Source of the DNA: Thiogranum sp.
GTDB taxonomy: Bacteria > Pseudomonadota > Gammaproteobacteria > DSM-19610
Reading direction: 5' to 3'
DNA: 64,000 nucleotides
NCBI GenBank assembly: GCA_024102665.1
Contig: JAGFJP010000069.1
Location: 1 to 64,000 of the forward strand
Below the pieces are notes generated by a model. The model worked only from the letters and a program-made list of their open reading frames with translations. It had not been told where the DNA came from and searched no databases. Every line of letters begins with the position of its first letter. Within the stretch, counting starts at the first letter, position 1. Both the position numbers and the translations under genes were made by a program. Of the stretch, positions 59,231 to 64,000 are shown piece by piece.

Positions 59231-60187
59231 TTAGCCGCTTTCGCCCAGCAAAGCCTCAACCACCGCCGTCCAGGCCAGGGCCAGGTTGCGGCGATTGTAG
59301 CCACCGCCGCCAAGCGCCAGCAGGCGCCCCTGACAATGGCGTTCGGCCAGTGTTTTCAAACGTTTCGCGGCATGAGCATGCGCTGCCTCGGAGTAATTGA
59401 GGTGGGTGATGGGATCGCCGGCGAGACTGTCGGCGCCGCACTGCAGCAGAATGAATCCGGGCTGCGCCCGGTCGACAAAGCGCTCGACCGAATCCCATGC
59501 CTGGAAAAAGGTTGCATCGTCGGCGTGCGGCGGCATGGGAACATTCAGTTTGGTGCCGCGTGCCGGCCCGCTACCGGTCTCATCGCTGGAACCGGTGCCA
59601 GGGTACAGGTAACGGCCGTCTTCATGGATGTCCGCGAAAATCAGATCCGGGTCGTCTTCGAAAGCATAGAACACACCGTCGCCGTGATGAGCATCGATAT
59701 CGACGTAGGCGACGCGGCGGATGTCGTGACGGCGTCGCAGCGCTTCAATCGCAATACCGCAATCGTTGAACACGCAAAAGCCCGCGGCGCTGTCGCGGCG
59801 GGCATGATGCAGCCCGGCGATGGGAACAAAGGCGTGCCGGCAACGGCTCGAAACCACGTCATCCAGGGCGGCCAGTACCGTTCCGGCCACGGTAGCCGCC
59901 GCTTCATACATACCGCGGAACGCCGGCGTATCGCCGTAATCCAGATAACCGGTGCCGGTTCGCGACTGCCTCTTGACCCGCTCGAGGTAGTCGCGCGTAT
60001 GGAAATCCAGAATCCGGGCGTCGTCCGCCTGCACCGGAGCGCAAAGCTGCACGCGCTTGTCCAGCCCGGTCTCGCGCAAGCGATCCTGGAACGCCCGCAA
60101 CCGGTCCGGACCGAAAGGATGTTGTTCGCCGAAGCCGTAGCGGGCCAGGGCATCTCCGACATACACATTGACAACAGCAGACGTCAT
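59231..60187 (-). CDS. Histone deacetylase family protein (AcuC/acetylpolyamine amidohydrolase-like)
   Basis: 318 residues, zinc hydrolase. Motifs: GLHHARRDSAAGFCVFNDC (substrate/zinc His-His and FNDC), VAYVDIDAHHGDGVFYAF (zinc DxDxHHGDG), FILLQCGADSLAGD and LALGGGGYNRRNLALAW. All catalytic residues are present. Bacterial members remove acetyl groups from polyamines or small molecules, or from acetyl-CoA synthetase; the substrate here is not known. ATG at 60187. Confidence 0.9.
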   Translation of the reverse strand: MTSAVVNVYVGDALARYGFGEQHPFGPDRLRAFQDRLRETGLDKRVQLCAPVQADDARILDFHTRDYLERVKRQSRTGTGYLDYGDTPAFRGMYEAAATVAGTVLAALDDVVSSRCRHAFVPIAGLHHARRDSAAGFCVFNDCGIAIEALRRRHDIRRVAYVDIDAHHGDGVFYAFEDDPDLIFADIHEDGRYLYPGTGSSDETGSGPARGTKLNVPMPPHADDATFFQAWDSVERFVDRAQPGFILLQCGADSLAGDPITHLNYSEAAHAHAAKRLKTLAERHCQGRLLALGGGGYNRRNLALAWTAVVEALLGESG

Positions 60188-60256
60188 GCAACTGCACCCC
60201 GCGCGACAGTTCCGCGAATCACGGCTCGCTCGAGGCAAGGGTAGCAGCTTGCGGTC

Positions 60257-61099
60257 CTAACGGATTTTCCGGTACACGGATTTTTCGACGATGGCAAAGC
60301 GCTGCGACGGGCCGCAAAACGCTTCCGCGCAGCCAGTGAACAGGTAACCGCCGTCGTGCAGCCGGTCGGCGAAGCGATCGAGCAGCCGGCGGCGCGTCGC
60401 GCTGTCGAAATAGAGCATGACATTGCGGCAGAATATGGCGTCGAACGCGGATGCCGCCGGCCAGTCGTGCAGCAGGTTCATTTGTCGGAATCGCACCAGT
60501 TTGCGTATCCCCGGACGCACTTTCAGCAGACCCCGGTTGCCACTCTGCACCGGCGTGAACAGCCTGGCGCGCTGCGCCGCCGGCATGCCCGGAACGGATT
60601 CCGGCGCATATTCACCCCGGCGTGCAACGGCGATCGCCCGCGAATCCAGGTCGGTGGCGAGGATCGCCGCGCTGCGCTGTGACCCCTCGCGCAACACATC
60701 GCTAACCAGCAGCGCCAGCGAATAGGCCTCTTCGCCGGTGGAACAACCGGCAGACCAGAAGCGCAGGCGCCGCTGCGTTGCCTGCGCCAGCACGGTGTCC
60801 CTGAGAAAATCGAAATGCACAGGTTCGCGGAAAAACCCGGTGAAGTTGGTGGTAAGCGCGTTTACGAAGCGGGTTCGCTCGCGTTGACCCTGCGCATCGT
60901 CGAGCATGCGCAGGTAGGCATCGAAATCCGGGAAGTCGAGTGCGCGAAGGCGCCGGACGAGACGCTGGTAGACGCGCTCCCGGTGCGTTGCATGCAATGC
61001 TATGCCGGTGAGGCGGTGCAACAGCTCGCGAACGCGGCGGAAATCACTGTCGCTGAAGTAAACTGACCCGTGCAGCCTGGAGTGAGACGCGACCGGCAC
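60257..61099 (-). CDS. cheR: CheR-type chemoreceptor methyltransferase
   Basis: 280 residues: an N-terminal helical domain (VYFSDSDFRRVRELLHRLTG) and a SAM-binding domain with TNFTGFFREPVHF, FWSAGCSTGEEAYSLALL, ATDLDSRAIAVAR, and IFCRNVMLYFDSATRRRLL. It methylates receptor glutamates. No other chemotaxis genes are nearby, only the PAS protein just upstream. Confidence 0.93.
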   Translation of the reverse strand: MPVASHSRLHGSVYFSDSDFRRVRELLHRLTGIALHATHRERVYQRLVRRLRALDFPDFDAYLRMLDDAQGQRERTRFVNALTTNFTGFFREPVHFDFLRDTVLAQATQRRLRFWSAGCSTGEEAYSLALLVSDVLREGSQRSAAILATDLDSRAIAVARRGEYAPESVPGMPAAQRARLFTPVQSGNRGLLKVRPGIRKLVRFRQMNLLHDWPAASAFDAIFCRNVMLYFDSATRRRLLDRFADRLHDGGYLFTGCAEAFCGPSQRFAIVEKSVYRKIR

Positions 61100-61164
61100 G
61101 CTGCACCACCTGTTTCACGCCAATCGCGCGCGGCAAACGCGGCAATGACTGCAAACGCCCTGCA

Positions 61165-61797
61165 TTATCCTGCCCCCGGCGGTTGACGCGGATCCTCGAT
61201 CCATTCCACCAGCATTCCGACGCGCGTGCCGTCGACGTCGTGCAGGGCTCTGCAGATCAGGACAAAACCCGGTTCACCCATCTGTAGCGGGATGCTCTGC
61301 GGCAAGCCGTCGCCGGCGTCCAGTCTGGCGCGCAACCCGACCGGGTCTGTGTGACAACGATCGATAGCGCTGCCGGCAAGGTGTTCCGCCTCGAAGCCGG
61401 GAAACTGTCTGCGGATTGTCGCCTGGAAACCGCGCAACAGCTTCACCAGTGCGCGGTTGGTGAAAGTGATCACCAGTTGGTTGTCGCAAAGCGCGAGGCA
61501 GTTCGGCATACAATCCAGCGCCGCGCGCAAGCGCGCGATTTCAGCCGTCGAGGCGCCGGTGCCGGTCACATCGGCACTGCTTGCACGAATGCCGGTATGC
61601 GCCTGACCGGCTGCGGCGACGGGCGTGCTCCGCGCCACATCGCCGAGGTCGTCCTGGCCATCGTTCCTGCGTCTCGGTGCAGCGCGCCGCGCAACCCGGG
61701 TGCGGCGCTCCAGGCCTCGCAGGTTCGGGCTGTCCTTGCCCTTGCCCGTACCGCCCGTCGCATTGCTTCCGGATCGTGATTTCGAACGTTCTGTCAT
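61165..61797 (-). CDS. Orphan PAS domain protein resembling a chemoreceptor PAS module
   Basis: About 210 residues from the ATG at 61797. A basic, low-complexity N-terminus (to ~90) precedes a PAS-like domain: AEIARLRAALDCMPNCLALC, FTNRALVKLLRGFQATIRRQ, FPGFEAEHLAGSAIDRCH. This pattern is the one found in front of the signalling part of some methyl-accepting proteins, but that part is missing. It lies upstream of cheR on the same strand. An in-frame start at 61950 would lengthen the basic region. Confidence 0.6.
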   Translation of the reverse strand: MTERSKSRSGSNATGGTGKGKDSPNLRGLERRTRVARRAAPRRRNDGQDDLGDVARSTPVAAAGQAHTGIRASSADVTGTGASTAEIARLRAALDCMPNCLALCDNQLVITFTNRALVKLLRGFQATIRRQFPGFEAEHLAGSAIDRCHTDPVGLRARLDAGDGLPQSIPLQMGEPGFVLICRALHDVDGTRVGMLVEWIEDPRQPPGAG

Positions 61798-62154
61798 GCC
61801 CGCAGCCCTTGAAGATCGAAACGCAAACTCATGCAGCTGGAGGATAGTCGCTGTTGCGGCAACCGCTCCACCGCCCACGGGTAACGGCATGACCCCAGGC
61901 AGCTTGACCGGCGCCGGCGCACGGCCTGCAGGCAACGAGGGGAATCTCATGGATTACAGACGGTTGATCTGGTCGCGCGCGGTTCTGTCGCAGTGGATGA
62001 GCCGGGATAAATCCAGCCTCCAGCGGCGTCGTGCAAACGGTGAATTTGCCTGGCGGAATCCGCGCGATCGGGTGCTCCCGGTATCGCCAGGCCGCGAAAT
62101 TTCGGCGACTCGCGTTATAATGGCGCTTTTATCCGGGAATCAGCGAAGCACTCT
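61798..62154. other. Intergenic region before ettA
   Basis: Between divergent genes. A TATAAT at 62116-62121 on the plus strand, 33 bp before ettA, is its probable -10; no convincing -35 is visible. Part may be a longer N-terminus of the PAS protein. Nothing else seen. Confidence 0.5.
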
Positions 62155-63822
62155 ATGGCCCAGTACGTCTATACCATGAACCATGTCGGCAAGGTCGTCC
62201 CGCCCAAGCGCGAGATCCTGCGCGACATCTCCCTGTCATTCTTCCCCGGCGCCAAGATCGGCGTACTGGGCCTCAACGGCTCTGGCAAGTCGACCTTGCT
62301 GCGCATCATGGCCGGGATCGACACCGACATACACGGAGAAGCGCGCCCCCAGGCCGGCATCAAGGTCGGCTATCTGCCGCAGGAACCCCAGCTGGATGAA
62401 AGCAGCGATGTGCGCAGCAACGTTGAAGGCGCTCTGTCGCACATCAAGGATGCGCAGCGACGGCTCGAGGAAATCTATGCCGCCTATGCAGAACCCGATG
62501 CCGATTTCGATGCGCTGGCCGCCGAACAGGGGAAACTGGAAAACCTGCTGCAGGCGACCGACGGGCATAATCTCGAGCGCACGCTGGAAGTCGCCGCTGA
62601 TGCTCTGCGCCTGCCGCCCTGGGATGCCGATGTCAGCAAGCTGTCCGGCGGTGAAAAACGCCGCGTCGCGCTGTGCAAACTGCTGTTGTCAAAGCCGGAC
62701 ATGCTGCTGCTGGATGAACCGACCAACCACCTCGACGCCGAAAGTGTCGCCTGGCTGGAGCGTTTTCTCCATGAATATCCCGGCACCGTGGTTGCCGTGA
62801 CCCATGACCGCTATTTCCTCGACAACGTCGCTGGCTGGATACTGGAACTCGACCGTGGTCACGGCATTCCCTGGGAAGGCAACTATTCATCATGGCTGGA
62901 ACAGAAGGAAAAGCGTCTGGAGCAGGAGGAAAGAACCGAAAGCGCGCGCCAGAAAGCCATGAAGGCGGAACTGGAGTGGGTGCGCAGCAACCCGAAAGGC
63001 CGGCACGCCAAGAGCAAGTCGCGCCTGGCGCGTTTCAATGAGCTTGCGTCGCAGGAAAACCAGAAGCGCAACGAGACCAAGGAACTGTACATCCCGCCGG
63101 GGCCGCGGCTCGGCGACCTGGTGATCGAAGCCAGCCACATCCGCAAGGGCTTCGGCGACCGTCTGCTGATCGATGATCTGAGTTTCAGCCTGCCACCGGG
63201 CGGCATCGTCGGCATCATCGGTCCCAACGGCGCCGGCAAGAGCACCCTGTTTCGCATGCTCACCGGCAACGAAGCGGTGGATGAAGGCGAACTGCGTATC
63301 GGCGAAACCGTCCAGATTGCCTACGTAGACCAGAGTCGCGATACCCTGGACGGCAGCAAGACGGTATGGGAGGAAATCTCCGACGGTCAGGACATCATCA
63401 CGGTCGGCAAGTACGAGGTGAATTCCCGCGCCTATGTCGCGCGCTTCAACTTTGCCGGCAGCGAGCAACAGAAACGCGTCGGCGATCTGTCAGGCGGCGA
63501 ACGCAATCGCGTTCATCTCGCCAAACTGCTGAAAAGCGGTGGCAATCTTTTGCTGCTTGACGAGCCCACCAACGATCTCGACGTGGAAACGCTGCGCGCG
63601 CTCGAAGAAGCGCTGCTCGACTTTCCCGGCTGCGCCGTGGTGATTTCGCATGACCGTTGGTTCCTGGACCGTATCGCAACCCACATCCTCGCCTTCGAAG
63701 GCGACAGTCAGGTGGTATGGTTCGAAGGCAACTATGCGGATTACGAGGCCGACCGCAAACGCCGTCTCGGCGGCGAAGCCGACCAGCCGCACCGTATCAA
63801 GTACAGAAGACTGGCGAGTTAG
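62155..63822 (+). CDS. ettA: Energy-dependent translational throttle protein EttA
   Basis: ABC-F ATPase acting at the ribosomal E site. 555 residues with two ABC cassettes: GLNGSGKSTLLRIMAG, LSGGEKRRVALCKLLL and LLLDEPTNHLDAES in the first; GPNGAGKSTLFRMLTG, LSGGERNRVHLAKLL and LLLDEPTNDLDVET in the second; and the EttA-specific arm insertion. Starts MAQYVYTMNHVGKVVPP. No membrane segments. Confidence 0.97.
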   Translation: MAQYVYTMNHVGKVVPPKREILRDISLSFFPGAKIGVLGLNGSGKSTLLRIMAGIDTDIHGEARPQAGIKVGYLPQEPQLDESSDVRSNVEGALSHIKDAQRRLEEIYAAYAEPDADFDALAAEQGKLENLLQATDGHNLERTLEVAADALRLPPWDADVSKLSGGEKRRVALCKLLLSKPDMLLLDEPTNHLDAESVAWLERFLHEYPGTVVAVTHDRYFLDNVAGWILELDRGHGIPWEGNYSSWLEQKEKRLEQEERTESARQKAMKAELEWVRSNPKGRHAKSKSRLARFNELASQENQKRNETKELYIPPGPRLGDLVIEASHIRKGFGDRLLIDDLSFSLPPGGIVGIIGPNGAGKSTLFRMLTGNEAVDEGELRIGETVQIAYVDQSRDTLDGSKTVWEEISDGQDIITVGKYEVNSRAYVARFNFAGSEQQKRVGDLSGGERNRVHLAKLLKSGGNLLLLDEPTNDLDVETLRALEEALLDFPGCAVVISHDRWFLDRIATHILAFEGDSQVVWFEGNYADYEADRKRRLGGEADQPHRIKYRRLAS

Positions 63823-63843
63823 CCAGCTGCATTGGACAAGAAA

Positions 63844-63889
63844 GGGGACAGGTTTATTTCTGGCCGACGCCGAAAATAAATCGGTCCCC
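63844..63889. repeat. REP-like imperfect palindrome (GGGGAC...GTCCCC)
   Basis: GGGGACAGGTTTATTT and AAATAAATCGGTCCCC face each other around a ~14-bp centre. The GGGGAC/AAATAAAT pattern is typical of repeats linked to REP-associated (RAYT) transposases in gammaproteobacteria. It lies between convergent ettA and msrQ, may double as a terminator, and encodes the last residues of MsrQ. Confidence 0.65.
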
Positions 63890-64000
63890 TTTTTTGCGCG
63901 CCGCCGGCACACGCACCAGCAGCAATGCCGCCAGCAGCACCGCGTAAATGAACGGCTGCAACACGTCGGCCTTGACCAGCCACAGGAAGTGCAGCACGCC
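63854..64000 (-). CDS. msrQ: MsrQ heme-binding membrane subunit, C-terminal part (gene continues past the window)
   Basis: 48 codons on the minus strand end at TAA 63854-63856. HFLWLVKADVLQPFIYAVLL matches the last membrane region of MsrQ (YedZ), which passes electrons to the periplasmic methionine sulfoxide reductase MsrP. The final residues, RKKGDRFIFGVGQK, are encoded by the REP-like repeat and have no counterpart in homologues I know, so the native tail was probably replaced. Confidence 0.75.
   Translation of the reverse strand, partial: GVLHFLWLVKADVLQPFIYAVLLAALLLVRVPAARKKGDRFIFGVGQK

Overview
The window is a continuous piece of gammaproteobacterial chromosome, GC-rich (about 60%), with tightly packed co-directional operons. 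Gene order and content point to a Chromatiales-like or related free-living gammaproteobacterium: der-bamB-yfgM-hisS-rodZ-pilW-rlmN, an isc operon headed by iscR, efp with epmA and epmB, a FimX/FimW/PilZ set of c-di-GMP proteins, a proteobacterial exosortase-type sorted protein, and rubrerythrin with its Fe-S partner genes. No rRNA, tRNA or CRISPR array was seen.

Layout. 1-567 is the 3' end of an ABC-2 permease. 576-2742 is an accessory scar downstream of guaA: a truncated AAA ATPase gene, then a small cassette (winged-helix nucleotidyltransferase plus HEPN-like protein) bracketed by two copies of the guaA 3' end, as expected for an integration site. 2743-5779 is guaBA. 5895-8113 is xseA and an M23 peptidase, followed by two tandem XRE regulators and a 185-bp inverted-repeat element. 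9114-17694 (minus) is the mlaA-der-bamB-yfgM-hisS-rodZ-pilW-rlmN block. 18219-23465 (minus) is the isc operon, with cysE, trmJ, epmA and efp upstream and epmB divergent. 28022-32691 holds two type IV pilus c-di-GMP proteins around a GNAT gene. 32767-42515 is DUF1015, htpX, parC, a double-PilZ protein, parE and a CNP1-like protein. 42775-45928 is hsp20 and the rubrerythrin operon. 46240-51235 (plus) is a sorted surface protein, xseB-ispA-dxs and queD-folE2. 51256-61797 (minus) is an aspartic protease, pgpA-thiL-nusB-ribH-ribBA-ribE-ribD-nrdR-glyA, an HDAC-family deacetylase, cheR and an orphan PAS protein. 62155-63822 is ettA, converging on the 3' end of msrQ.

How it works together. Most genes are core: GMP synthesis, translation (hisS, efp/epmAB, ettA, rlmN, trmJ), outer-membrane assembly and lipid asymmetry (bamB, mlaA, pgpA), Fe-S assembly, isoprenoids, riboflavin and one-carbon metabolism. 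Accessory interest lies in three places. The first is the guaA-bounded HEPN/nucleotidyltransferase cassette, which has its own palindromic promoter. The second is the missing core genes inside otherwise conserved operons: no iscU between iscS and iscA, and no ispG between rodZ and hisS. The third is the concentration of type IV pilus/c-di-GMP effectors. Regulatory sites readable directly are an IscR type 1 box before iscR, sigma-32-like promoters before hsp20 and htpX, a Fur/PerR-like palindrome before rubrerythrin, and housekeeping promoters before guaBA and rlmN.
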